From an uncultured Arthrobacter sp. (lineage in GTDB: Bacteria; Actinomycetota; Actinomycetes; Actinomycetales; Micrococcaceae), in assembly GCF_947495145.1 (NCBI RefSeq), contig NZ_CANLXP010000003.1, positions 62,001-126,000 on the forward strand: 64,000 bases of DNA, written 5' to 3'. Under the pieces are notes generated by a model. The model did not search any database and was not told the DNA's origin. It saw only the letters and a program-made list of their open reading frames with translations. The position numbers and the translations under genes were made by a program. Positions 29,043 through 37,953 of the stretch are shown in pieces (the stretch's first letter is position 1; the number at the start of each line of letters is the position of its first letter).

Positions 29043-30275
29043 CGAGGCAGTCCTATCCGTACGTGCCGGCGAACGATCGGCCACTCCCTTGAGGGGCGGT
29101 GCGAGCCGCCCGATGACGAGGGCAGTCTGTAGCACGAATGCCTCGCGGGGAAGCAGCGGATCCCACCCCGTGATGTCACAAACCCGCCGTAAGCGGTAGC
29201 GGACGGTATTGGCATGGACGAAGAGTTCGCGGGATGTTGCTTCCAGTGAATGACCCAGGGCGAGATACGCGGACAGGGTTTCCTCAAGACCGTTCTGTGC
29301 GCCGACGAGAGGGCGGTAGATGTTGCGCAGGAGTGCCTTGCGGGCCGTTTCGTCGCCCGAGATGACCCGCTCCGGCCACAGGTCGTCAGCGGCAACCGGA
29401 CGCGGCGCAGAAGGCCAGGCCCGGGCAGCAGTGAGGCCGGCAAACGCGGCCTGGGCTGAACTGCTTGCGGCTACCAGGGAGGCCGATTCCGGTCCGTAGA
29501 CTACCGCTCCCGGTCCGAACAGTTCGCTCAATCTGGCGTACGAGCTGTCCCGGTCCTGAACGCCTCCAAGCACCAGGATGAGCCGATCGCCCTGAATGCC
29601 GACCAGGGTGTCTTCGGCAAGGCGGCCCGTGATGCGCCGCAGCTCGTTGAGGAACATCGCATTTGGTTCGGCGGGAGAGCTGCCTACCATAACGGTGATT
29701 GGCGCCTGGGATTTCCAGCCGACGGCTGCAATCCGCGACCGCAAGGCATCCGAGCTCTCGCCCCGGAGGATGGCGTCGACCACCAGGGCCTCAAGTCGCG
29801 TGTCCCAGGAACCCCGCGTTTCAGCAGCTCGGGCATAAACGTCAGCCGCGGCGAACGCGACCTCGCGGGAATACCTGAGCACAGCTTCCCGAAGGAGTCC
29901 CTGGTCGGCATTAGAGGCGAGATCGGGGACCTGATCCTCCACCACCTGCACGACGACGCGGATGAGCTGGAGTGCCTTCTGGAGACTGATGGAACGCGTA
30001 AGTTCAGTGGGCGCTGTTCCGAACACGTCGCTCAGGACCCAGGCAGGAGAAACCGGCTTCTGGTACCAGTTGACGAAGGAGGCGATGCCCTTCTGCGCAA
30101 CCAGGCCAAGCGCGGACCGCTCGTCGGGACGCAGATTGCGGTACCAGGGGAGAGAGGAATCCAACTGCTTCAGCGTGGCCGTCGACAGAGCACCGATTTG
30201 CGTGCGCAGCCGGTCAACAGTTGCCGGATCCGGGGCGGGCAGGGACGTTCCGCGCGGGGGAGTGGGCGATGCCAT
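29037..30275 (-). CDS. fasR: PucR/CdaR-type regulator, FasR-like
   Basis: 412-residue regulator whose C-terminal 60 residues form the PucR helix-turn-helix (LEATSRELFVHANTVRYRLRR...). The N-terminal two-thirds resembles the GGDEF-like/ligand part of this family. In Streptomyces the same family, FasR, activates the fabDHPF operon; position directly before fabD supports the same role. ATG at 30275 lacks a Shine-Dalgarno but has TATGCT six bases upstream (complement of 30282-30287), which suggests a leaderless mRNA. The upstream operator copy suggests autoregulation. Confidence 0.85.
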   Translation of the reverse strand: MASPTPPRGTSLPAPDPATVDRLRTQIGALSTATLKQLDSSLPWYRNLRPDERSALGLVAQKGIASFVNWYQKPVSPAWVLSDVFGTAPTELTRSISLQKALQLIRVVVQVVEDQVPDLASNADQGLLREAVLRYSREVAFAAADVYARAAETRGSWDTRLEALVVDAILRGESSDALRSRIAAVGWKSQAPITVMVGSSPAEPNAMFLNELRRITGRLAEDTLVGIQGDRLILVLGGVQDRDSSYARLSELFGPGAVVYGPESASLVAASSSAQAAFAGLTAARAWPSAPRPVAADDLWPERVISGDETARKALLRNIYRPLVGAQNGLEETLSAYLALGHSLEATSRELFVHANTVRYRLRRVCDITGWDPLLPREAFVLQTALVIGRLAPPLKGVADRSPARTDRTASL

Positions 30276-30312
30276 GATCCGAGCATACGGCCCCGCCGAC
30301 CGAGGCTCCATT

Positions 30313-30329
30313 TTGTACGAAGGCTACAA
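30313..30329. promoter_or_regulatory. Candidate FasR operator upstream of fasR
   Basis: 17-bp site with arms TTGTA and TACAA, matching the site before fabD at 15 of 17 positions. It lies 38 bases upstream of the fasR start, about at the -35 region of the putative leaderless promoter. Confidence 0.7.
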
Positions 30330-30345
30330 ACAGTGGGTTAACAGA

Positions 30346-30387
30346 GCAGGGCCCGCCGGCTCCCTGTCTGGAACCGGCGGACCCTGC
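30346..30387 (-). terminator. Imperfect hairpin after aceE
   Basis: 18-base arms (30346-30363 / 30370-30387) with two mismatches and a 6-base loop, 20 bases beyond the aceE stop. The T-run after it is weak, so termination may be partial and aceE could read into fasR. Confidence 0.6.
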
Positions 30388-30407
30388 TCAATCCGAAACG
30401 GTGTGGG

Positions 30408-33152
30408 CTAGGACTCTCCGCCTGTGTTCCCCGTTGTGCCCGCGTTCACGTCGAGGAGTGAGTACTTCTCGATTGCCTGGCGGGGTGCATCCGAGTCGAC
30501 CTCGCCTCGCTTGGCGAGGAGTTCAAGGGTGCGTACGACGACGGAGTGCGAGTCGATCTTGAAGTACCGTCGGGCGGCGGCGCGGGTATCGGAGAAGCCG
30601 AAGCCGTCCGCTCCCAGGGTGGCGAAGTCCTGTGGGAGGAATTGCCGGATCTGGTCGGGGACCGCCTTCATGTAATCCGTGACGGCGACGATCGGCCCCG
30701 GCGCTTCGCCGAGCTGCTGCGTGACGAACGGGACGCGGGTTTCGGCGCCGGGATTGAGGAATGCCTCTTCCTCTGCGGCCAGGGCATCCCGTCGAAGCTC
30801 AGTCCATGACGTCACCGACCAGACATCGGCTGAGACGCCCCACTCTTCGGCAAGAATCTGCTGTGCTTCGAGCGCCCACGGCACGGCCACACCGGACGCC
30901 AGAATCTGCGACTTCGGAGCGTTCTCCGCCGATTGCCCATCCCTGAGCTTGTATACGCCGCGCAACAGTCCGTCGACGTCGAGGTTCTCGGGCTCAACAG
31001 GCTGAAGTATGGGCTCGTTGTACACGGTGAGGTAGTACATCACGTTCGGGTCGGACCCGGAGACAGCATTGCCGTTTCCGTACATGCGCTCGAGCCCGTC
31101 GTGAACGATGTGACCGATCTCGTACCCGTAGGCCGGGTCGTACGTGACCACGGCGGGGTTGGTCGAAGCGAGGATGGGGGAGTGTCCGTCGGCGTGCTGC
31201 AGGCCTTCACCGGTGAGGGTGGTGCGCCCTGCGGTCGCGCCGATGATGAACCCACGGGTCATCTGGTCCCCCGCGGCCCAGAAGGAGTCCCCGGTGCGCT
31301 GGAAACCGAACATCGAGTAGAAGACATAAATGGGAATCAGCGGCTCGCCCTGAGTGGCGTATGCCGTTCCGGCAGCTGTGAATGCCGCAACTGATCCTGC
31401 CTCGTTGATACCTGCGTGCAGGATCTGGCCCTGGATCGATTCCTTGTAGGCGAGCACAAGGTCGCGGTCTACCGACAGGTAGTTCTGGCCGTTGGGATTA
31501 TAGATTTTTGCCGTTGGGAAGAACGAGTCCATACCGAACGTGCGTGCTTCATCCGGAATGATCGGCACAATCCGCTTGCCGAACTCCTTGTCCCGCATGA
31601 GGTCCTTCAGGAGCCTCACGAATGCCATGGTTGTCGCGGCCTGCTGCTTGCCGGACCCACGCTTGGCTACCTCGTAGGTCTTGTCTCCGGGAAGGGCAAC
31701 CTCGGCATGCTTGGTGCGCCGCTCCGGCAGGTAGCCGCCAAGCGCCTTGCGGCGTTCGTGCAGGTATTGGATCTCCGGTGCGTCGGCTCCAGGGTGGTAG
31801 TACGGGGCGTTGTAGAGGTCATCGTCGATCTGTTCGTCGGTAACAGGAATGCGAAGGTAGTCGCGGAATGCCTTCAGATCGGCGTTCGTGAGTTTTTTCA
31901 TTTGGTGGGTGGCGTTGCGGCCTTCGAAGTGGGGGCCGAGGCCGTAGCCCTTCACGGTCTTCGCGAGGATGACGGTGGGCTTGCCCTTGAATTCCGTGGC
32001 TGCCTTGTACGCGGCGTAGACCTTGCGGTAATCATGCCCGCCGCGCTTCAAGCCCCACACCTGGTCATCGGTCATGTCCGCCACGAGATCCTTCGTGGCC
32101 GGGGTCTTACCGAAGAAGTGATCGCGCACGAACCCACCGGATTCAGCCTTGTAGGTCTGGTAGTCCCCGTCAGCGGTTTCGTTCATGATCTTCACCAGGT
32201 CCCCGCTGGTGTCCTTCTCAAGCAGGTCATCCCACTCCCGGCCCCAGACGACCTTGATCACGTTCCAGCCCGCACCACGGAAGAACGCCTCGAGTTCCTG
32301 CATGATCTTCCCGTTACCCCTGACCGGCCCGTCCAGGCGCTGCAGGTTGCAGTTGATCACGAAATTCAGGTTATCCAGCCCGTCATTGGCTGCCAGCTGC
32401 AACAAGCCGCGGGATTCGGGTTCGTCCATCTCCCCGTCGCCGAGGAACGCCCACACCTGCTGCTCGCTGGTGTCTTTCAACCCACGGTTCTGCAGATACC
32501 GGTTGGACTGGGCCTGATAGATGGCGTTCATCGGCCCGATGCCCATCGACACCGTGGGGAACTCCCAGAACTCCGGCATCAACCGCGGGTGCGGGTACGA
32601 GGACAACGCGTGACCGGCCTTGGACTTCTCCTGCCGGAACCCGTCAAGATCCTCCTCGGTGAGCCGGCCTTCCAGGAACGCCCGCGCATACATGCCCGGG
32701 GACGCGTGTCCCTGGAAGAAGATCTGGTCCCCGCCGCTTGGGTGGTCCTTGCCCTTGAAGAAGTGGTTGAACCCGACCTCATACAGGGTCGCCGCGCCGG
32801 CGTAGGTGGAGATGTGACCGCCGACGCCGATCTCCGGGCGCTGCGAACGGTGCACCATAACCGCGGCATTCCACCGCATCCACGCCCGGTACTTCCGCTC
32901 GATCTCCTCATCGCCGGGGAACTCAGGCTCCTCGTCAACAGGGATGGTGTTCACATAGTCAGTCGTTACAACGCTGGGAAGGCCCACGGACCGGCCGCCG
33001 GCACGCGCGAGCAGACGCCCCAAAACCTCACGGGCACGCTCGGATCCACGCACATCAACCAGCTGATCAAACGACTCAACCCACTCAGCCGTCTCCTCCG
33101 GATCCGAATCCCCACCGGTACCCGAACCCACAATCCCCTGATCAGCAACCAT
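30408..33152 (-). CDS. aceE: Pyruvate dehydrogenase E1 component, homodimeric type
   Basis: Thiamin-diphosphate enzyme that decarboxylates pyruvate and feeds acetyl groups to E2. 914 residues, the single-chain E1 of actinobacteria. Visible: [20 protein letters not shown] near residue 110, the ThDP motif beginning [10 protein letters not shown] and ending [12 protein letters not shown], the pyrimidine region with [11 protein letters not shown], and [17 protein letters not shown] at 33152 is preceded by GGGAGGG. It lies upstream of fasR-fabDHPF on the same strand, a link from pyruvate to fatty acids. The same neighbours occur in Mycobacterium tuberculosis. Confidence 0.96.
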   Translation of the reverse strand: MVADQGIVGSGTGGDSDPEETAEWVESFDQLVDVRGSERAREVLGRLLARAGGRSVGLPSVVTTDYVNTIPVDEEPEFPGDEEIERKYRAWMRWNAAVMVHRSQRPEIGVGGHISTYAGAATLYEVGFNHFFKGKDHPSGGDQIFFQGHASPGMYARAFLEGRLTEEDLDGFRQEKSKAGHALSSYPHPRLMPEFWEFPTVSMGIGPMNAIYQAQSNRYLQNRGLKDTSEQQVWAFLGDGEMDEPESRGLLQLAANDGLDNLNFVINCNLQRLDGPVRGNGKIMQELEAFFRGAGWNVIKVVWGREWDDLLEKDTSGDLVKIMNETADGDYQTYKAESGGFVRDHFFGKTPATKDLVADMTDDQVWGLKRGGHDYRKVYAAYKAATEFKGKPTVILAKTVKGYGLGPHFEGRNATHQMKKLTNADLKAFRDYLRIPVTDEQIDDDLYNAPYYHPGADAPEIQYLHERRKALGGYLPERRTKHAEVALPGDKTYEVAKRGSGKQQAATTMAFVRLLKDLMRDKEFGKRIVPIIPDEARTFGMDSFFPTAKIYNPNGQNYLSVDRDLVLAYKESIQGQILHAGINEAGSVAAFTAAGTAYATQGEPLIPIYVFYSMFGFQRTGDSFWAAGDQMTRGFIIGATAGRTTLTGEGLQHADGHSPILASTNPAVVTYDPAYGYEIGHIVHDGLERMYGNGNAVSGSDPNVMYYLTVYNEPILQPVEPENLDVDGLLRGVYKLRDGQSAENAPKSQILASGVAVPWALEAQQILAEEWGVSADVWSVTSWTELRRDALAAEEEAFLNPGAETRVPFVTQQLGEAPGPIVAVTDYMKAVPDQIRQFLPQDFATLGADGFGFSDTRAAARRYFKIDSHSVVVRTLELLAKRGEVDSDAPRQAIEKYSLLDVNAGTTGNTGGES

Positions 33153-33579
33153 GCCAAACCCTCCCAATCCGCAGATTATGTCTGCGACGTCTACGACTTC
33201 GTGCTTCGGGCCGTTGCTCGTCGAAGCGGTCAGAATCCGATCGGCGTTCGCCGGACCTATGGATTCACTGGAACACTCTAGCCCTGCGGGGTGTTGGATG
33301 CGTAGCTGAATGGGTACTGCCGCGGCAGGTTACGCCTAGAGGGTAAGCCGATGCCCCTGACGTTTCTCCCGTCACCCCTCCTTCGAGGCTGCGCGTGAAG
33401 GAGGGGTGACTCGCCGCCGTCGTGCCGGTCTGCCGCGTACTCGGGTTGAAGCGTGGCGCTAAAGGGTGTTGGCTGGTAATAATGCATATCAACGTACTGT
33501 GGAACCGGGGTCAGAGGCACCATCGAGACAGCCACAGCAATAAGCGCAGCGACAATTGCAGTTTTTCGGGAGGAAAAAA
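33153..33579. other. Intergenic region between divergent aceE and DUF3052 genes
   Basis: 427 bases with no convincing gene. It must hold both promoters. A perfect inverted repeat is at 33371-33410 (entered separately). AATAAT-like sequence at about 33477-33483 could be a -10 for the rightward genes, but no matching -35 is clear. I see nothing else. Confidence 0.6.
33371..33410. repeat. Perfect 14-bp inverted repeat in the aceE/DUF3052 intergenic region
   Basis: Arms 33371-33384 and 33397-33410, 12-base loop, no T-run on either side. It could be a 5' leader hairpin or a regulator site; an intrinsic terminator is unlikely. Confidence 0.8.
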
Positions 33580-33999
33580 GTGAGCGAGGCCGAAGCCGCC
33601 ACAGCAACAAGCGTGGCGGGCAAACTGGGTTTCAAGGACGGCGACCTCGTTCAGGAGCTTGGGTACGACGAGGATGTCGATTTCGACTTCCGTGCTGAAC
33701 TGGAAGACGAGATCGGTTCCGAGCTCCTTACGGAGGATGACCAGGACGTTGTCGACGGTGTAATCCTGTGGTGGCGCTCCGACGACGGCGACCTGGTGGA
33801 TGCACTCGTTGATTCGCTGACCAGTCTGGATGACGGCGGTGTTGTATGGCTGCTGACACCGAAATCGGGCCGGGACGGGTACGTTCCTCCATCTGAAATT
33901 CAGGAGGCAGCACCGACCGCCGGGCTTCACGCCACCTCCTCAGCGGGGGTCTCCCGCGACTGGGCGGCAACCAGGCTAGTAGCGCGCCGCAAGCAGTAG
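33580..33999 (+). CDS. DUF3052 family protein
   Basis: A 139-residue acidic actinobacterial protein of unknown function. Core: GKLGFKDGDLVQELGYDEDVD, then VDGVILWWRSDDGDLVDALVD and the C-terminal VSRDWAATRLVARRK. GTG at 33580 follows GGGAGG (33568-33573). It abuts the peroxiredoxin start with no gap. The order aceE / DUF3052 / ahpE is also found in mycobacteria. Confidence 0.9.
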   Translation: MSEAEAATATSVAGKLGFKDGDLVQELGYDEDVDFDFRAELEDEIGSELLTEDDQDVVDGVILWWRSDDGDLVDALVDSLTSLDDGGVVWLLTPKSGRDGYVPPSEIQEAAPTAGLHATSSAGVSRDWAATRLVARRKQ

Positions 34000-34485
34000 G
34001 TGGCAAATTTCCCTGCGCCCGGCGACGCGGTCCCGGGGTTTGAACTCCCCAATCAGCATGGGGAGCTTGTCAGCCTGGACGCATTGCACGGTTCCTCCGC
34101 GGTGCTCGTGTTTTACCCTTTCGCGTTCTCCCGCGTCTGCACCGATGAACTGGACGAACTGCAGCAGAATCTCGAGCAGTTTCAGCGGCGTGGTGTGAGA
34201 GTTCTCGCTATCTCGATCGACCATCGATACGCCCTTCGAACGTACGCAGAGGAGAGGGGTTACGAGTTCGACCTCCTCGCTGACTTCTGGCCTCACGGTG
34301 CGGTGGCCGAACGGTACGGGGTTCTGGATACCTCCGATGGCTATGCGCGCCGAACCACATTTTTCGTTGACCCCACTGGTTGCCTGACCTCCAGAATCGA
34401 GGCTCCCCTTGGCCAGGGCCGCTCCTTCGCGGATTACTCGACAGCGCTTCGCGGCCTGCCCCTACAGGCTGAACTGCCGCAATGA
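34000..34485 (+). CDS. AhpE-like peroxiredoxin
   Basis: Thiol peroxidase of the AhpE/Prx family. 161 residues with a thioredoxin fold; peroxidatic Cys47 lies in YPFAFSRVCTDEL (P-x3-S-x2-C, Ser in place of the usual Thr), and the DFWPHGAVAERYGV block typical of AhpE is present. GTG at 34000 follows directly on the previous stop. The stop overlaps the Sir2 start (ATGA), so the three genes form an operon. Confidence 0.9.
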   Translation: MANFPAPGDAVPGFELPNQHGELVSLDALHGSSAVLVFYPFAFSRVCTDELDELQQNLEQFQRRGVRVLAISIDHRYALRTYAEERGYEFDLLADFWPHGAVAERYGVLDTSDGYARRTTFFVDPTGCLTSRIEAPLGQGRSFADYSTALRGLPLQAELPQ

Positions 34486-35438
34486 CTTCCTCACCGCTGC
34501 CGCATGCCTCCTCCCTCCCCGGCTTCGGAGTGACCGGTTTCGCCAGGGAAGACGGTGCGGCGGCCAGGACCCTCTCGACAGAGCAGGTGGCGAACCTTCG
34601 TTCTGTCGTCGATCTTCTCGCGGGCAAGCGCCTTGCCGTCCTGACCGGAGCCGGTCTCAGCACAGACTCCGGCATCCCGGACTATCGTGGACCGAATTCC
34701 GTTCCTCGCAATCCAATGACCTACCAGCAGTTCGTTGGTGATGATGCGCTGAGACGGCGCTATTGGGCGCGAAACCACGTCGGCTGGCACCACCTTCGAC
34801 GAGCGGACCCCAACAGCGGTCACCGTGCCCTGGCGCAGATGGAGCAGCGCGGACTCCTGGCTGGACTGATCACCCAGAATGTGGACCGGCTGCACTCAAT
34901 GGCAGGCAGTACCAATGTGGTGGACCTGCACGGAACTTATGACCGCGTGGTGTGTCTTGGCTGCCGCAGTTCCTTCAGCCGCCAGGAGGTTGCGGGCCTG
35001 CTCGAGCGCCTGAATCCCGGGTATCTCGAGCGCACAGGCAACGCGGGCGACGTGGCGCCGGATGCGGACGCTGATGTCGATGACACCTCAGACTTCACCA
35101 TTGCGCCATGCCCGGTGTGTGGTGGAATGCTCAAACCGGATTTCGTGTATTTCGGCGAGAATGTGCCCAAGGACCGGGTTGCGCGGGCCTACGCGATGGT
35201 GGATGACTCGGGCGCCCTCCTGGTGGCCGGATCGTCGCTGACAGTGATGAGCGGCCTTCGTTTTGTCCGGCATGCAGCGAAACAGCAGAAGCCGGTTGTC
35301 ATCATCAACAGGGGCCAGACGCGTGGTGACGAGTTCGCATCGTTGAAACTCGAGTTGGGGGTTTCGGAGGCACTGGCGTACCTCGCGGAGGCCCTGCCGG
35401 GGCTTGAAAGAGAAGACGCCGGTCGGTCCCCGCACTGA
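34482..35438 (+). CDS. Sir2-family NAD-dependent protein deacetylase
   Basis: 318-residue sirtuin. Motifs: GAGLSTDSGIPDYRG (NAD loop, residues 57-71), TQNVDRLH (131-138), catalytic His150 in LHGTYDRV, zinc cysteines Cys158/Cys161 and Cys210/Cys213, and the NAD-binding VAGSSLTV. It has a roughly 35-residue N-terminal extension and an acidic insert (DADADVDD) within the zinc domain. The ATG overlaps the peroxiredoxin stop. Substrates unknown; acetyl-CoA synthetase is the usual bacterial one. Confidence 0.93.
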   Translation: MTSSPLPHASSLPGFGVTGFAREDGAAARTLSTEQVANLRSVVDLLAGKRLAVLTGAGLSTDSGIPDYRGPNSVPRNPMTYQQFVGDDALRRRYWARNHVGWHHLRRADPNSGHRALAQMEQRGLLAGLITQNVDRLHSMAGSTNVVDLHGTYDRVVCLGCRSSFSRQEVAGLLERLNPGYLERTGNAGDVAPDADADVDDTSDFTIAPCPVCGGMLKPDFVYFGENVPKDRVARAYAMVDDSGALLVAGSSLTVMSGLRFVRHAAKQQKPVVIINRGQTRGDEFASLKLELGVSEALAYLAEALPGLEREDAGRSPH

Positions 35439-35469
35439 TTGGCATTGGGGCGCGTCGATCCGGTACAGT
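35439..35469 (+). promoter_or_regulatory. Candidate promoter of tRNA-Val
   Basis: TTGGCA (35439-35444) and TACAGT (35464-35469) separated by 19 bases, 45 bases before the tRNA. Confidence 0.45.
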
Positions 35470-35514
35470 AGTTCCTCGTGGCGCAGGGCGGTTCTCCGGC
35501 CCCGCCGCAACTTT

Positions 35515-35590
35515 GGGTCTTTAGCTCAGCTGGTAGAGCGCCACGTTTACACCGTGGATGTCATCGGTTCGATCCCGGTAGGACCCACCA
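35515..35590 (+). tRNA. tRNA-Val (anticodon TAC)
   Basis: Cloverleaf folds: acceptor GGGTCTT/AGGACCC (one G-T pair), D arm, anticodon stem CCACG/CGTGG with loop TTTACAC, T arm with GGTTCGATCC. The 3' CCA is encoded (35588-35590). Confidence 0.96.
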
Positions 35591-35594
35591 CCAC

Positions 35595-35637
35595 AAACCC
35601 CGCTGTTCTGAGACCCACGGTCCGGGCAGCGGGGTTT
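35595..35637 (+). terminator. Terminator after tRNA-Val
   Basis: 11-bp stem (35595-35605 / 35627-35637) with a 21-base loop ending in five T (35635-35639). Confidence 0.85.
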
Positions 35638-35658
35638 TTGCGTCCGAGTCAGTCGGAG

Positions 35659-37746
35659 TCAGAGGGCACGGTGCAGTTCCTCCACGAACCGGGGTGCAAG
35701 CGCTTCCGCCATCGGAGCCGACAGATGGTGGGTATCACGGTAGGCCAGGATGTCCCCGATGATCACGGGACAATCGTCAGCGCACAGATACTTGTTCATG
35801 TCCACGAAGTGCGCTCCGGTTTCGACTGCGACCTTCCGCTCGGAAGCAGCCCGCTCCGGGTCGATGGCCTCATCTCGTTCGGCGTCGCAGCTTGTTGCGC
35901 GTTCGACGTTCCGTGAGAGGCAGGAAGCCGGGGCGGAATCATGAGCCGGAGTGTCAGCCAGGACCACCACCTCGGTTTCCGCCGGCATCGCCTTGATGGT
36001 CTCTCTCAGACCCTCCTCCCACTGGGATCGGAGACTGTGGGATCCGTCGACAGGGCTCACCTTTCCGTAGCTGCCGAGCACGACGAGGCGCGGCTTCATA
36101 GCGCTAATCTCGCGCAGCGCGCTGTCCCGCCACTGGTCACATGCGGTGTATGGCGAGCCCTGGTTCTCGATCGAAATCGAAACTGCCGGGCAGGAGGATT
36201 TGGTGAACGTGTGCAGTCGCAGCGAAGCGTCCTCTGCCAACAGTTCTACTCCGGCAAACCACTGCTCGGCGTGCGAGTCGCCAAAAAGGACAACGTCTTC
36301 AGATCCTTCGGCAGCTCCGTACACGCACTGGGTCTGCAGTTGTGTCTGCTCCTCCTGCGCATGGCAACCATCCGCGTTTGTAGGTGGCGCACTGGTCGAA
36401 GCGTCCTCAAGCAACGGCGTGACATTGGCCGGGACGAAAGTGGTGCCCGCCGGATACGGCATGCCCGCCTCACGCTGCGCGGATTCGGTCGCCGTGACAG
36501 GAATCCGGTCAATGTGAAAGCCAACCGCATACGCCGAGCATGCGATCGTGAGCGAACCCGCGGTCGCCACCGCAATGGCCGGGACCGCCCGTTTCGATCG
36601 GGCGCGGCGAGCGGCAGGTCCAGCCGGCACCGGGGCTTCTGTGTCGCGGCGACGAAACGAGTTCGGGCGACGGAACGGCTCCTCCACGAAACGGTAGAGC
36701 AGCACTGCAAGCGGCAGGCTGAGTGCGCCGAGGACGAGCGTGATGGGAACCGGCAATTCATTCTCGACGCCGACAGCAAGCTGGGGAATCGTCAGGAGGG
36801 GCCAATGCACGAGGTAGATGGAGTAGGACCAGCGGCCGAGGGCCTGCATCACCCGATTGGTCAGGACCCGCGGCTGCGCCCCGCTGACGCCTCCGACCAC
36901 CACCGCAGCGGTGGAAAGGACCGGAAGCAGCGCTGCCCACCCCGGGAACGCTGTCGAAGAGGTCAGGAGGGCGAAGCTTGCGACGATGCCAGCGAGACCG
37001 CTCCACACCAACAGACGTCCTGCCCATGCCGGGAGCATCCGGGCGGCACTGCTCAGCGCACACGCCGCGAGAGCGCCGATGCCCAGTTCCCATCCTCTGC
37101 TTGGAAGCGAGAAGAATGCCCATGCGGGGTAGGTGTGGAGCAGTAGCAGGCCGCAGAGGAACGACGCCGCAACCACCACGGACAGGACGACGACGACGGC
37201 CCGCTTCCCGACGCGCCGCCCCAGGAGGAAGGCCCCGAGCAGTATCAGCGGCCATAAGAGGTAGAACTGCTCCTCAATGCCGAGGGACCAGTAATGCTGG
37301 AATGGAGAAGGGGAGGTTTCCGCAAGGTAATCTGTCCCCTGAACCGCGAAAAGCAGGTTGGGCACGTAGAGGGCTGTTGCAGCGGCGTCGTGCATAGTGC
37401 CCGGTACGTCTACGCGGGGCACGAAGCAAAGCGACGCCACCGCTGTCAGGATCAACACCGCCAGGGCAGCCGGAAGAATCCTGCGTATACGGCGGGAATA
37501 GAACTGGGCGAAGCGGATGGTGCCGTCCGCCCGCAACATTGACAGCAGGTGGCCGGTGATCAGGAATCCGGAAATGACGAAAAAGACGTCAACGCCGGCG
37601 TAGCCGCCCGGCAGTGCGGACACACCGGAGTGGTACAGCACCACGCCAAGGACGGCGAGAGCTCGCAATCCTTGAATATCCGGGCGGAAGTCAGATCGGC
37701 TTCCGTTCTTTCGAACCGGCGCTGTGCGTTCTGAAGTGGCAGACAT
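35659..37746 (-). CDS. OafA/YrhL-type membrane acyltransferase with SGNH domain
   Basis: 695 residues that O-acetylate cell-surface glycans or peptidoglycan in relatives. N-terminal acyltransferase-3 domain with about 10-11 transmembrane helices (RPDIQGLRALAVLGVVLYHSG, GVDVFFVISGFLITG, SLGIEEQFYLLWPL), then an extracytoplasmic SGNH-type domain with the Ser block LFGDSHAEQW and the Asp/His block YRDTHHLSAPM. This two-domain design transfers acyl groups across the membrane. ATG at 37746. It converges on tRNA-Val and is divergent from gnd; the acceptor is unknown. Confidence 0.9.
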   Translation of the reverse strand: MSATSERTAPVRKNGSRSDFRPDIQGLRALAVLGVVLYHSGVSALPGGYAGVDVFFVISGFLITGHLLSMLRADGTIRFAQFYSRRIRRILPAALAVLILTAVASLCFVPRVDVPGTMHDAAATALYVPNLLFAVQGTDYLAETSPSPFQHYWSLGIEEQFYLLWPLILLGAFLLGRRVGKRAVVVVLSVVVAASFLCGLLLLHTYPAWAFFSLPSRGWELGIGALAACALSSAARMLPAWAGRLLVWSGLAGIVASFALLTSSTAFPGWAALLPVLSTAAVVVGGVSGAQPRVLTNRVMQALGRWSYSIYLVHWPLLTIPQLAVGVENELPVPITLVLGALSLPLAVLLYRFVEEPFRRPNSFRRRDTEAPVPAGPAARRARSKRAVPAIAVATAGSLTIACSAYAVGFHIDRIPVTATESAQREAGMPYPAGTTFVPANVTPLLEDASTSAPPTNADGCHAQEEQTQLQTQCVYGAAEGSEDVVLFGDSHAEQWFAGVELLAEDASLRLHTFTKSSCPAVSISIENQGSPYTACDQWRDSALREISAMKPRLVVLGSYGKVSPVDGSHSLRSQWEEGLRETIKAMPAETEVVVLADTPAHDSAPASCLSRNVERATSCDAERDEAIDPERAASERKVAVETGAHFVDMNKYLCADDCPVIIGDILAYRDTHHLSAPMAEALAPRFVEELHRAL

Positions 37747-37953
37747 TCAACACAAGGTATCAATTCGGTAACGGTGCCCGCATCTTGAGGCCGCCGGTCT
37801 CCCGTCCTAATGTTTCGACGGATTACCTGAGAACCGAGGCGCCGTCTGGCTTCGAACGTGACCCCGGTAATAGGGTGGGAGGGCCAAGGCGCACAGGGGC
37901 GTCGCTAAATGATGTGCCCCTGACCATGGGGGCAAGCTGCAGATGGAGACTTG

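Noticed and set aside
31416-33281. Very long open frame on the + strand opposite aceE (621 codons)
   Set aside because: It mirrors the strongly biased codons of aceE, has no family similarity and no Shine-Dalgarno; shadow frames of this kind are common in GC-rich DNA.
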